From NCBI GenBank assembly GCA_037013495.1, contig CM072806.1, positions 2,418,001 to 2,482,000 on the forward strand: a DNA stretch of 64,000 bases, written 5' to 3'. A program made the translations under genes and the position numbers. The DNA is from Hippophae tibetana (lineage: Eukaryota > Streptophyta > Magnoliopsida > Rosales > Elaeagnaceae). Positions within the stretch are counted from its first letter, which is position 1, and the number at the start of each line of letters is the position of its first letter. Below the pieces are notes generated by a model. That model did no database searches and was not told where the DNA came from. It saw only the letters and a list, made by a program, of their open reading frames with translations. Shown here piece by piece: positions 33,965 to 46,070 of this stretch.

Positions 33965-35330
33965 TAAAATTATGAGACTAATTAAAAGATTTTAGTTCAA
34001 AAATATGATATTATAAAACATTTTTTAATTTGATTAAAGCCATGTGATTGTTAGCCATCCTTCTAAGAATAATTTAATATGTGTTGTCAAAGTTCATAAA
34101 TATCTCTATAAATAATTAAATAAGTATTGTCAAAATTAATCAAAATCACCATCTTTTCAATCTTAAAAAATTAACTCAATTAATATAAATATTTATAATC
34201 ATTATAAATTATATTAAAATATTATCTTTTAATTAATATGAAATAATATTTCTTATTTTAAATACAATAATATATTGTATTGGTTTTGATCAAATAAATA
34301 TACATATAAACCCCGAAGGAGTGTACTTTATAGATCTCTTTGGTTAATTGATCAATAATGGTTAGAAAGTTAGGTATTTTGGGAAGAAAAACGAGATGAT
34401 CGATAACTATGGGGAAAGTTAGTCATCGACTTACCATCAAAAAAAAGTTACAACACACACCATGACATCAAATCAAGCAGTAAGTACTTGTTAACATCAA
34501 CGCTCCCTAGTTTTAAAAAAAAAATTGTAGAAAAAGTCAATATAATTGACTTTCAATACATCCCATGAAAATAGCAAACTCAAACTACAATTAGTTATTA
34601 ATAATTTTAAGATGAGAGATTTGAATGAGGGCTTTTATCTATATCCGACTTGTAGGTGTGACATTTTATTATTTATTATTTGTTACATTGTTCTATGATT
34701 ATCTAAGCTCTTTTGGATTTATTTCCCTCTTAATTAAAACTTCCAAGTTCATAGTCTTAATCTCTATATTAAATAGAAAACTATCCAACAGCCTTAATTT
34801 TATAAATAAATAAAATAAAATAAATCAACTTGTTGTATTTCCTCCATTTGAAGCATTTAAGGATTGTTACCCGAAGAAATACCTAATAATTAAGTATTAA
34901 CATCATCCCATATAATAACATTTGCTCTAGCTAATTAAATAGTAGTCACTAAACGATAATGTAAGTTAAAATCACCCCTAGGAATTAGAAAACTTTGTTG
35001 TGTTCGAACTAAATCTGTTGTATTCACGTGTTGATTAAGACATAAAAAAAATTATTTTATTTTTTTCTCATATCATCTATTTATATTAGTAAAATAATAA
35101 AATTTTAAGACATAAAAATATTTTTGATCAATTGTAATAAATTTTTTATTCATGTTTAACACATGTAAGATATTATCACCCAATATATGAATACTTCATT
35201 GATCTCTAAATATATGTTAAAAACAATCTTTTAAAAATGAAAGTAAAAACTTAAAAAGGAAACTAATTTCTTAATGTATGTCCAAAGATCAACTTAGCAG
35301 AGTTTTAATTGTTATTTTTAATATGATCCC

Positions 35331-35357
35331 ATATATATATATATATATATATATATA
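35331..35357. repeat. (AT)n microsatellite
   Basis: An uninterrupted AT dinucleotide run, likely polymorphic in length. Confidence 0.95.
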
Positions 35358-37723
35358 ATGGATACATTAACTAAAATATATCTTAATTTCAAATATGTAT
35401 TATTGCTAAAAATAAAATTTCAAATTTACTTTAAAAACATTAAAATTATATGAAGGGTTGAACGTTGATATGATTCGTCAAGTAATTTTAGGATAAAACT
35501 TACTCATTAAATCAAAGATTTATATAACACCGATATACCGTTTGATTTAAAAAATTAAAAAAAAAAATTGATACCTGTAAATACAAGACTCTTCAGTTTT
35601 AAATATAAGAAAAAAGGCAATCTGCCTGAATGAGAGCCAACTGTCGATCTTTCATGTCTCGGCCTATGAAACAATAGATCATTGGTTTAGGCTTGCGATC
35701 TTGTCTCCTTTTTTTAATTACTATTTTCAATGGAAAAATAATAATAATTTCATAAGATTTGAAATTTAATAGTTGTGCCCACTTTAGCCAACAATCAATT
35801 CTACAAATTATATTACCCAATTGATATTTAATAAAATTATTATTTTTATTATAATAAATATATATATATATATATAATTTATTATATCTTTATATTAATT
35901 ATACTTAGATATTATTATTATTAAGTAAAAATATCATTTAAATTATTATTGTTACAATAATAAAATATATTGTGGTGAATTCAGATTATTTATTTATTTT
36001 ATCTTAAAAAATAATTATATTTTAAATTATACATAATTTTATTAATAAAATTAAAATAAATAATATAAATAAAATTATGATAATATATCTCTTATATTTA
36101 AATAAAGTGTATAAGAAGATGAAGATTGAGATTTAAGATATAGAGGGTATGTCATAGTTTCAAGTTGTAAGGAGTTGGTTTAATATTGCGGCTAGGACTG
36201 CTTTAAAGCAATTGTCAATGACATCATGGTCTTCTTATTAGACGATTGGGATTCATTGTTAGACATCACATCATTGATTATTTTTTGTCATTATAGTGTA
36301 TTATAATTATAACTAATTAGAATTCTAAATTTTACATAAATAAATAAATAAAACAAAAACAAAGAATAAAGTTGAACCATATCCTACGCATATGTAAAGC
36401 AGTTACCTTAAAAAAAATATCTACTTTTAGTACTGTTAGAATGCGAAAAGGATAAAAGAAAAGGATATATTATCACATGTCATGATATAATTATTATGAG
36501 TAAAAATTTGAATATAAATTTATGCGTTTTTAGTATTTATCTATCAAGTAAAACAATTCTATTTTTGTCTACTTTTTTTTTTAAGGTTTTTACAAATTTC
36601 ATAATTCTTCAAAATGTACATTTACTTCTCTACTTTTAATGTATATTTAGAATTTTAATTCATCAAAATATACATTTTAGTCATTTATATTTTAAGTAGT
36701 ATATATCTAAAGTTTTCTAATTCTCTAAAAGTTTAAATCAACTCCAAATAGATTTTTTTATGGATAGATTGAGAATTTTAAAAAAATAAAATACAAAAAG
36801 TAATATTTTTTTAAATAGTTATTAAAAATTATTTTTAAAACAAAAAAAAGTAAAAAAAAAAATGAAAGAAAGAAAATTACCTAAGATTTGATAAGGAAAA
36901 AATTCTTAATTTTTTTTAAATGGATTAGTTTAAAAAAATTTAAAATTTTGAAAAAGCAAAACAATTAAAAACACAAAATTATTATTTTTAATTGAAATAT
37001 GAATTGATTATGTTTTTTATTTTGTTCTCTTTCAAAAATTGATTTTTTTTATTAATTTTTGTGTATTATTTTTCAAAATTTATAATTAATCGTTGAAAAA
37101 TACTATTTGAAATTGATTTAAACTTTCAAATAATTAAAGGACTAAAATTATATAAAAATAGAAGACTAAAAAAATTATCATCTTAGGACTTTAAATTATG
37201 TCATCTTGAAGAATTACAAAATTTATAAAGCCTTTAATTTATTTTTTCTCTTGTTACTTCTAGTTGTAAATGTATAATTGAGGTCATGATCAAGTACACT
37301 TGAATTATAAAACTTTGTCACAAAATGGCTATGGCTCATGTCAAAATAATTACGATGTAATTATTTGTTTATAATCTAAAGAATAAAAAAATTAACTTTA
37401 GATTAAAACCACTTCTAATTTTGTATATTATTGTTTATAAATATCATCATTAAAGGTAAATGTATGTCACTATAGCTAATATAAATTGTTTAGTTAAAAC
37501 ACATCTCTTCAATGTTCTAAAAAGAATGTGTTTTTTTCCCAAATTAATAATCTCAACATATATTTGTTGTATAATTTTTCAATTACCAAAGTAATAATGT
37601 TAAAATTTATTATAAGTTCTGTTTGGAAATTGAAATGCTTTTTTTTTAATACGAAATATCAAATTTAAAATTAAATTATAATGTATTTTTAATCATTCTC
37701 TACTATATATATGTTTTTTATAT

Positions 37724-37800
37724 TACATAATAAATATATAATTATTTTTTATATAACGTAATAAATATATAATTATTTTTTATATAACGTAATAAATATA
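37724..37800 (+). repeat. 31-bp tandem array, about 2.5 copies
   Basis: The unit AACGTAATAAATATATAATT plus ATTTTTTATAT starts at 37755 and 37786. A diverged first copy (ACATAATAAATATAT) begins near 37724. Confidence 0.85.
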
Positions 37801-38188
37801 TATATATATATATAAAGAGAAATTAAGTAAAATCAAACGAATGTATTTAACCGGATGTTAAAAATATTTGTACGTGGTAGGTGTCCAAAAGTCATACTCT
37901 AATACGGATACGGATTTGCTGACATCATCTTAACTAATGTTGTGGGGTCCACGCGTTAATACTCTAAATATATATTATTATTTTTTCTAATGATCTTGGA
38001 TATTTTCCCTTATTTTATTTTAAATAACACTTAATGATAATAATACACTCTTTGATTTTTATATATGTGAAATATATAACTTCACTTTTGTCATCTTAAC
38101 AAAAAAAAATATTTAATTACATATTATAATTTTTTTAATGAAAATTTATTTTAATATTTCTTTATTTTGGTATGTTTAAAAATATAGT

Positions 38189-38214
38189 ATATATATATAT
38201 ATATATATATATAT
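38189..38214. repeat. (AT)n microsatellite
   Basis: An uninterrupted AT dinucleotide run in non-coding DNA. Confidence 0.9.
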
Positions 38215-38649
38215 TTTAACATAAAAAATATTTAAAAAAAATTAAAATTAGAATCAAATAAATAATTAAGTTATATAAAAATAAAATAAAATATATATAC
38301 ACAGAAATGAATTAAAATAAAATTATATTTATAAAAAAAATTATATCATATAATTTAATAAATAATAGATTAGAAGATAACATTTTAAATATACTTAAAA
38401 TTATCATATCACCTCATATACTCATAAGTCATGGATGAAGTCACGTCTCTTCCGAATTTCAGAAAAAAATTAATTGTTTTGTTGATTAGAATTTTGGAAT
38501 AAATTATTTTATTATTTTCACTAATATATTTAATCCATATTATTCTACGTTCCATAAAGATCAACAACTTTTATCCATTATTTTATTCTCTTAGGGTTAT
38601 TGTGTTGAGTATTTCAAAACTTTCACAATAAATAAATAATAATTTATAG

Positions 38650-39285
38650 AAAGAATACTAACTAAATCTATAAAATAGTGTGGTGACTAGGAAATGAGGT
38701 GGCGGTGCTTTGGGCACAGGGATCTTAACGCCTAAGCATAATAGAATAATAATCATAATAATCCAATCTAGATATCTGCACTTGTATTTGCTCACAAGAA
38801 TATGCTTCAATTTACTATACCAAAAACCTGTAAAATTAAAAAAATAATAATTATATGACAATAAAAATATTTTATCAACGATAAATTAATTTAATTGTTA
38901 AAGAATGTAAAGTCAAACATCTATAAAGAAATTAAAATTTCGTTACACAGGTAACTTTAAATTTAATTATAATATTAATAATAATAATAAAAAGAATTTA
39001 ATCAATTTATGCATTAGAAAATAGAAACTCTCCGGGCGGGTCGCAAATATATGATTATTATAACTTAAGATTTTATATTGAACGGGAAAAACAATAAAAG
39101 CTTGAGAGTTCCTTGGTAAAGCCGGGTGGATTTTCAAAGTCGGCGCCGGAATGTTCCAATTTGGGCTCTTGAGAAAAGAGAAAAAGTCCGCATTTTTCAT
39201 GTGCCTCAGTCAGTGGCTCACAAGAGCCAGCCAAATCCAACAAACCTTATAGGGTGTGGTTTATACTTTTATATATAATATTACT
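38650..39285 (-). other. candidate minus-strand transcription unit, function unknown
   Basis: Read on the minus strand there is a TATATATAAAAG box near 39268-39279. An ATG at 39198-39200 follows, in a locally G/C-richer segment. A possible acceptor (TTTTACAG) near 38828 precedes a protein-like frame (CLGVKIPVPKAPPPHFLV). The two halves are not proven to join, and neither resembles a family I know. It could be a small gene, a non-coding transcript or chance. Confidence 0.22.
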
Positions 39286-40030
39286 ATAGAAAATGAAATT
39301 GAATAAAAATATTATTATTATTTTTGTTTAAAATTTTATATCAAAATAATGATAAAATTCTAAAAAAAAAAAGAGTATATATTTAACTTCTAAATGAAAA
39401 AATAAAAAATTTGAAGAAAATATAATATTAATATATATATTCCTTAGGGTGTAAAATGAATGAATGAATGAATGAATTCTCTGGTTATTAGTGAATTTCT
39501 TTAAACTCAATTCAAATAATTAACAGGGAAACAAAATGTAAAAATAACATTAATTCTCATTAATTAGTTTAATATATAAACAAAAAATTATAACCTTATA
39601 TTAAATGGAAATCGTATATGGCTTAAATTAATTAATAGGGAAAGGGGTATTTCTAAATATTTTGTAACATATATATAGCTGTACCTCAATTTAGTTAATT
39701 CCCTTATAAATTTAACTTTGGTTTTTATTTGAAACTTCTTGGAAGCTGCAAATTAATGTAATTCTTAATTAGGAATAGATATATCCACTTATGTTATGTT
39801 TTTATTCCATTGCACTAAAATAACAACAACTAGATCGAGAGGGAGAAATTTTAAAAGTGCCAGGTACGTGTGATTAATGAAAATGATGAGAAACCGATTT
39901 TATCTCTTAAGAAAATATACACATGCATATGACTTCATTTTCTTTAATTAGACTATAATTAATATATTCTTTTTATTCAGATAATAAAATAAATTATATC
40001 TATATAATTCCGTGAAAAAATAAAAAAAAT

Positions 40031-40063
40031 AATAAAACATGAAAACAGTTGTCATTTTGAATT

Positions 40064-40118
<55 letters not shown>

Positions 40119-40198
40119 ACTAGAATTGACAACTAACAGAAAATTAAGCTGAATTGGAAAGTTCTTGGAAAATTCTATTACCATTTTGTCAACTTTTT

Positions 40199-40230
<32 letters not shown>

Positions 40231-40318
40231 TTTAAATGCAAGTTCTTTTAATGGCTCTAGATAGCTAGAGGTCTACGATTGTTGCTATGAGTATTTAGCA
40301 AATTAGAGAACAATGAGT
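40031..40318 (+). repeat. diverged direct duplication, copy 1
   Basis: AATAAAACATGAAAACAGTT, GAAAGTTCTTGGAAAATTCT and GAGTATTTAGCAAATTAG occur in the same order in copy 2 (40742-40965, about 710 bp away). Copy 1 is longer because of an (AT)n tract at 40070-40115 and an ATT/AT run near 40200-40230. Confidence 0.8.
40070..40115. repeat. (AT)n microsatellite, about 23 units
   Basis: A long pure AT dinucleotide tract inside copy 1 of the direct duplication and absent from copy 2, so it expanded after the duplication. Confidence 0.95.
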
Positions 40319-40643
40319 TATGAGTATAAATACTTCGTTTTCTTCGTAACTAACACTTGAATTTTTTTATTAATGATCGAATATATCTTAATTAATTTAC
40401 TGAAAAACTCCACAACTGTTGTAACTGATCATATTGTAACTTGTAAGGATGATCATTAATTTGTAACCCTTACAATATGGAGATTCTCTAATTAATCACT
40501 CTAAATGTATTAAACATTGCTGCATGTTGCATATATCAATTACATAAGAACACACACATATATACAAGGAATAATGAGAAGTTATACTAAATTTTATTTA
40601 TTTACTTAAAAATATGTGAAACAATAAAAAAAAATGTATGAAG

Positions 40644-40674
<31 letters not shown>

Positions 40675-40741
40675 TGAAAAGGCCTCATTATGAGCAATTT
40701 CGTTTTTTTTATTAAAATGTTTAACTATTTAAAGAATAAAG

Positions 40742-40965
40742 AAATAAAACATGAAAACAGTTGTCATTTTGGCTTAATCTATAGTCTCCACGTTGATCGT
40801 AAAAGAAAGAGCCTCTTAGAATTGCGAACTAACATAAAAGTAAGCACGATTTGAAAGTTCTTGGAAAATTCTTTCACCATTTTCTCATCTTTTTTGACTT
40901 TAAGTGCAACTTCTTTTTATAGGCCTCCACAATTGTTTCTACGGGTATTTAGAAAATTAGCAAAT
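40742..40965 (+). repeat. diverged direct duplication, copy 2
   Basis: This is the partner of 40031-40318. It starts AAATAAAACATGAAAACAGT and ends near GGGTATTTAGAAAATTAG. Confidence 0.8.
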
Positions 40966-42081
40966 GGGATTCAAAGCAAATATTTTTCTTTGCATTTGCA
41001 TGTAATTTGCTTAGAATATGATGAATAGTAAATTAATTAAATTACAAAAAAATGAGTCACGCCTTTTCAAAACAAAAGACCGGGTTAATATTTGTATTAT
41101 CTAAAAATATTAATAGATTTTTTTTAAAAAATAACATTCTTAAAATTTATAGTAATAAAAATGATATTTTAATAACATTAAGCAGATTTCAATTTAACAA
41201 CGTTTAATAATAAACGAATTTAAATGAATGTAGTTAAATTTGAACGATATATACTCAATTTAATGTCGGTTAATATAAAATGATGTGTTGAATTTTTATT
41301 ACAAAAAATATATGAACTAATAATATAAATATTATTTTTATAGTTATAAACGTAAAGAGTATTTTTTTATATTGTTTTTCTAAAAATTAAATTATTAAAT
41401 GACACTCATTGCATTATGTTAATTCATATATAACTTAATGTTAGGTGTCATCACATGAACGAGAGAATCTAGGAAGCTTAATTTTCATCTACGGATATAG
41501 AGGGACTAAATATTGTATTATATAACAAGTGAAGTTAATTAGTTACATATCTCAACCTAAAATAAAAAATATTTAAAATAATAATAATAATAATAATACA
41601 AAGTTATAGTCGCTATTGATATATAGATAAATATTATTGATTATTCGATCATTAAAAATCCTCTTTCCCATTAGGATTTGATTGCAAGCCATAATAATTA
41701 AGCAATATTCATAAGTATTTTTTAAAAAAAAATAAGGATTTGTATTGGGTGTTTCTCTCTGGAATACAAAGTTTAACTACTAAAAGACATGTGAAGCTGA
41801 GTAACTGAAAAACAAGGTGCCACCAAAACCGTACTAGTAAAAGAATCAAATATTTGACAAAATCATATATTGTCGACAATATATATATCTTGGATTCTTA
41901 GAAGCTGTTCTAGAACTTCAATGAAAAATAATATTATTTTTATAAATTATATTATAAATTTATAAATTTTATTATAATATTATCCTAATCAGTTTACTAC
42001 TTATCTTTATCACTAACATACGGCAACCATTTAAGAGAGGTTTTTAAGTATACAACTTACAAATTCTTTTAATTAAGGTGC

Positions 42082-42111
42082 TTTGAACAAAGACTGGTTA
42101 TAAGGGGATTT
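42082..42111 (+). repeat. 30-bp dispersed repeat, copy 2
   Basis: Identical to 21100-21129, 21 kb away, in the same orientation. Confidence 0.8.
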
Positions 42112-43121
42112 TAGTTTATTAGAATTAATTGTCAGGAACATGAAATTAAATTTATTTATTTTAACTGAATTATACTTAATGTAATTAATTATTAAAAATA
42201 AATATTATATCTAACAAATTATTTTATAATGCATGTAATGGTATATATTTTAAATGGGTATTAATAAGTTTGAATCTAATCAAATACAAATTAATTTATG
42301 AGTGTGTAATATGTTATATATTTAAATGATTTTTTTTTAACAAATTTGAAGAGAATATGTATCAACTTTTATATGTCAAAATTATGAATGACATATATAA
42401 TTTTATTGAGTGTTTTATGTGACTAATAAAATGTTTTTTAAATTATTAAGGCACACACAACGTATCTATTCATCTGATTTAGAAAGAAAAAAAAAATCTA
42501 CTAAAGAAGGTTAGGCTTAAGATTAATATTTTATCAGTCCTATTAATAAATATAATATTTTCATATGGGACCCTCAAAACCAAGATTATTTTAACCATAA
42601 ATTTTTTTGTTCTTCACATTCGTTTTCAAACAGCTAAGAAAACCACAGAGACGAGATATCAGTTTTTAGATTTATATTTAAGATGCGTATCATCGGATAC
42701 GAAATAATATCGATTAAAAGAATATACTATACGTCTAATTTTAATAAAATATGTTTAAATTATTGTTTTTTTAAAAATATTAAGTATTAAAAATTAAAAA
42801 TTAAAAATTAATTTAAAATAAAGTTTTATGTATATAATGTTGGAATATATTCACCTCTACATACACCTTCCTCCCTATACCCCATCACCCGAACATTAAT
42901 TATTTGTAAAGATGATGTTATATAATTTTGAGATTGTGATTTGGAGTCCCTTAAAGACATTATTTATAATTTTCTCCATTAATAATGGTAGTTTAGGAGT
43001 AACTTTGTATAAAAAATAATAATAAATTAAACTGAACCTCCTCAATATATGGCTTCCTCAGTACGTGCCTTGCAGACCACGAATCTTCAACATAATGAGC
43101 TGTTCAACAAGCTCCTCGATC

Positions 43122-43166
43122 TATTTAAGCTCTTCTTTTTCCCTTTTTACTACTTTTCTTATAAAC
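43122..43166 (+). promoter_or_regulatory. TATA-like elements of the NAC087-like gene
   Basis: CTATTTAAGC (43122-43131) and CTTATAAACT (43157-43166) are the two plausible TATA boxes. A CT-rich leader with a (CT)n run at about 43209-43226 follows. No ATG occurs between 43171 and the start codon. Which box is used cannot be decided here. Confidence 0.4.
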
Positions 43167-43452
43167 TTATTTCTTAAAAATTTCTCTTTGTTTTTCCATC
43201 AAAAATCATCTCTCTCTCTCTCTCTCTTAATTTCTCCTTTCTGGTTTGCTTTCTACTATAGCGCTTGTAATATATATATATAGGCTATATATATTTTTTG
43301 TGAAATCTATTCATTATTTTGTGACACATATTTAGAATATATAACACACACTTCTCTTTAATTTGGGTGGATTGAAAAATACTGGGTTTTGTTTTGTATT
43401 CTTCGATCCTAGCTATAATTTGACCAAGTAGTCTATTAATTCAATTTCATCC

Positions 43453-45217
43453 ATGGAGGCTAATAAAGCTATAGTTATGAACAAAGCAGAAGAAGAACAT
43501 CAACAACTCATTGATTTACCACCTGGGTTTAGATTTCATCCCACAGATGAAGAAATCATAACTTCTTATCTAACTCAAAAGGTTATAAATAGTAATTTCA
43601 CAGCTAGTGCTATTGGTGAAGCTGATTTGAACAAGTGCGAACCTTGGGATTTGCCTAGTAAGTTCCTTCTTCTTCTTCTTTTTTTCTTTCAATTTTTCAT
43701 TTCCTTCTTCACTTCTTGGATAAGACTCTGTCAATTTCTCTCTCTTATTCAAAGTCAATAAATTAAAATCACATTAATAGCGTTTGATGAAAAACAATAA
43801 TTCTCCTATATATCTGAGTCATGTTAACTAATTTTTTTTTTCTAGCTTTATATATGTTTTAATTTTAAAATTTAAACAAGTAATTTTTTCTTCTTATTGT
43901 TATTAATTTCAAATTTTTCATTAATGAAGTGTTATATATGTGAAAAATTTGTAGTATTATAAAAGTTCAGAATATGCTTAATTATTTTCAGGATTAAAAA
44001 ATTACTTCTTTTTTCCCTTTTTAATTTGGGGGTTTTATATACACGTACAAAGAAGATGTAAATTTTAATGATGATTAAGTAAATAATTAAGTGTTTTTTT
44101 TTATGTTAATTATGTAGAGAAAGCAAAAATGGGAGAAAAAGAGTGGTATTTCTTTTGCCAAAGAGATAGAAAGTATCCAACAGGGATGAGAACAAACAGA
44201 GCAACTGAATCTGGATATTGGAAAGCCACAGGAAAAGACAAAGAGATTTACAAAGGAAAAGGGTTTCTTGTTGGGATGAAGAAAACTCTTGTTTTCTATA
44301 GAGGAAGAGCTCCAAAAGGTGAAAAGACCAATTGGGTCATGCATGAATATAGGCTTGAAGGCAAATACTCTTATTACAATCTTCCTAAGGGTGCTAAGGT
44401 ACTACAATTAATTAATTTTAAAAAAAAATTCTTCTTCTTCTTTTATTATTTCTTTTTCTGATCCTTATTAAGCGATGAAAATTAATTGGCAAAATATGGG
44501 AAGCTTAATTTTCAATTTCTTCCATCATTTTTTAATTTAGTTTTATTTACTTCCTAAGGGAGTGAAATTTACTACTAAGTTTCATTAAATTTGATTCATG
44601 TATAACAAACAGTAAGACTCGCTTCAAGTATTGTTGTACCATTAATTCGATCTAATTTTGGGTTATTTTCTTATTAATTAAGCCATTAAAATTGGGTTTA
44701 TTTTGTCAATTATTTTAAACACCATGCCATGAGGGGGATTTTAAATACATCTTTTATAACTCTTTATCAATATCCTTGTTTTGGAGTATTTTCTTATATA
44801 TTTTCCCTCCGTTAATTATAAAGGATCATTAATCCTTATTATTGAACCATGAAATTAAATTGGGATTATTTTGTTAATTTAATTTACTTTTATTATAAGT
44901 TGGTGGGGAGTTTCCTTTCAATTGAGGTCCCCTTCAATATTTTTCTTTTGCATTAATTGCATTAATTCAAGAATCTTAACCATTAATTAATCAACATCAT
45001 CATCCAATTTTATTCACAAATATTGAGTTTTAATTATTTTTCTTTTTTCTCTTTTTTTTTTTCAGGATGAATGGGTTGTTAGCAGAGTTTTTCACAAGAA
45101 TATGGGCATAAAAAAGACACCAATTCAAGGTCTTTATAGGATGAATTCTCTTGAAAATATTGATGATTTACTGGATTATTCTTCACTCCCACCTCTTATG
45201 GATCCTCCATATTCAAA

Positions 45218-45250
<33 letters not shown>

Positions 45251-45779
45251 CAATATCTCAAGTCCACGAGGAGAAAATAGTAATTACCTTATAAATTACT
45301 TTGGTATTGGTAATATGTTTGACGATGAACAACAACAAGAAAACCAAAAGATGAAATTTCAGATACCCAATTTGGAAAATAACTCAAACACCAATCCATC
45401 AGTTCAAAACCCAAATTTATACTCTCAAATCCAAGTCCCAAATCCACCTTATACATTTCAAAGAATAACCCCAAATAATCCCAATTATTTTCAACCAAAC
45501 CTTCAAGGGTATTCAAGTAATTTAATAGGGAAGAGTACTAGTAAGATCAATAATATTGATGATATGTTCAAAAATGTGACAGAAGGGCAAAGCAAAATGG
45601 AGCAATTTTCATCTAATCAACAATCTATGGTTAGTCTCTCTCAAGACACTGGACTTAGCTCTGATTTGAACAACACTACTACTGAGATATCATCTGTTGT
45701 TAAGCAAGAAATGGCAACTAATTACAACAGGTCTTTTCACGAAGATCAAAGCTTTGATAGCTTTTGGGATGATTTCTGA
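43453..45779 (+). CDS. NAC087: NAC transcription factor, NAC087/NAC046-like, 399 aa
   Basis: There are three exons: 43453-43657, 44118-44398 and 45066-45779, with GT/AG sites and agreeing phases. The NAC domain covers residues 21 to about 173: [13 protein letters not shown] (A), [15 protein letters not shown] (B), [20 protein letters not shown] with [13 protein letters not shown] (C), [17 protein letters not shown] (D) and [11 protein letters not shown] (E). The C-terminal half has [20 protein letters not shown], a Thr run (seven ACT then four ACC codons, 45219-45251), [13 protein letters not shown] and an acidic FWDDF end. These C-terminal motifs match the Arabidopsis ANAC087/ANAC046 pair, nuclear activators of programmed cell death in root cap and of leaf senescence and chlorophyll loss. 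In subdomain E the family Cys (WVVCRVF) is Ser (AGC). The start codon has G at +4 and is the first ATG of the leader. Confidence 0.93.
45219..45251 (+). repeat. coding (ACT)7(ACC)4 trinucleotide run
   Basis: It encodes a Thr tract in the disordered C-terminal part of the NAC087-like protein. It is likely length-polymorphic and keeps the frame. Confidence 0.9.
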
Positions 45780-46018
45780 TTATCTATATATTATATACAT
45801 AAAGAATATACTAATTAAATTAATTTCTTAATTTAATTAGGACATACATTATCTCTATTATAATGTTTTATTGTTTAATTTAATTTAGTCTTCATTTTTA
45901 ATTAGTTTAGTAGAGAGATCACAAGTTCTTGGACAGTGATGTGATCTTATATATATTTTAATTAATTTATACTGTATAGAGGGTTTTAATTAATTTTATG
46001 ATGTACCTTTTCAAATTA

Positions 46019-46024
<6 letters not shown>

Positions 46025-46069
<45 letters not shown>
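46025..46069. repeat. (AT)n microsatellite, about 22 units
   Basis: A pure AT dinucleotide tract about 250 bp after the NAC087-like stop codon, possibly within or just after its 3' UTR. Confidence 0.95.

Positions 46070-46070
<1 letters not shown>

Larger units (their letters stand above)
33996..43121. other. long AT-rich intergenic region
   Basis: No gene is supported with confidence over 9 kb. It contains (AT)n tracts at 35331-35357, 38189-38214 and 40070-40115, a 31-bp tandem array at 37724-37800 and an (AATG)n run near 39460-39477. It also holds two less AT-rich islands (35615-35710 and about 38690-39250), a direct duplication (40031-40318 with 40742-40965) and the second copy of the 30-bp repeat (42082-42111). 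Confidence 0.6.

Noticed and set aside
33789-33995. 68-codon ORF
   Set aside because: It lies on a 92-bp tandem duplication; the two halves read in different frames and are Lys/Asn/Ile-rich chance sequence.
43060-43080. A miR164-like site (AGTACGTGCCTTGC) upstream of the NAC087-like gene
   Set aside because: The 3' half of the site does not match, it lies upstream of the probable transcription start, and the NAC046/087 group is not a known miR164 target.
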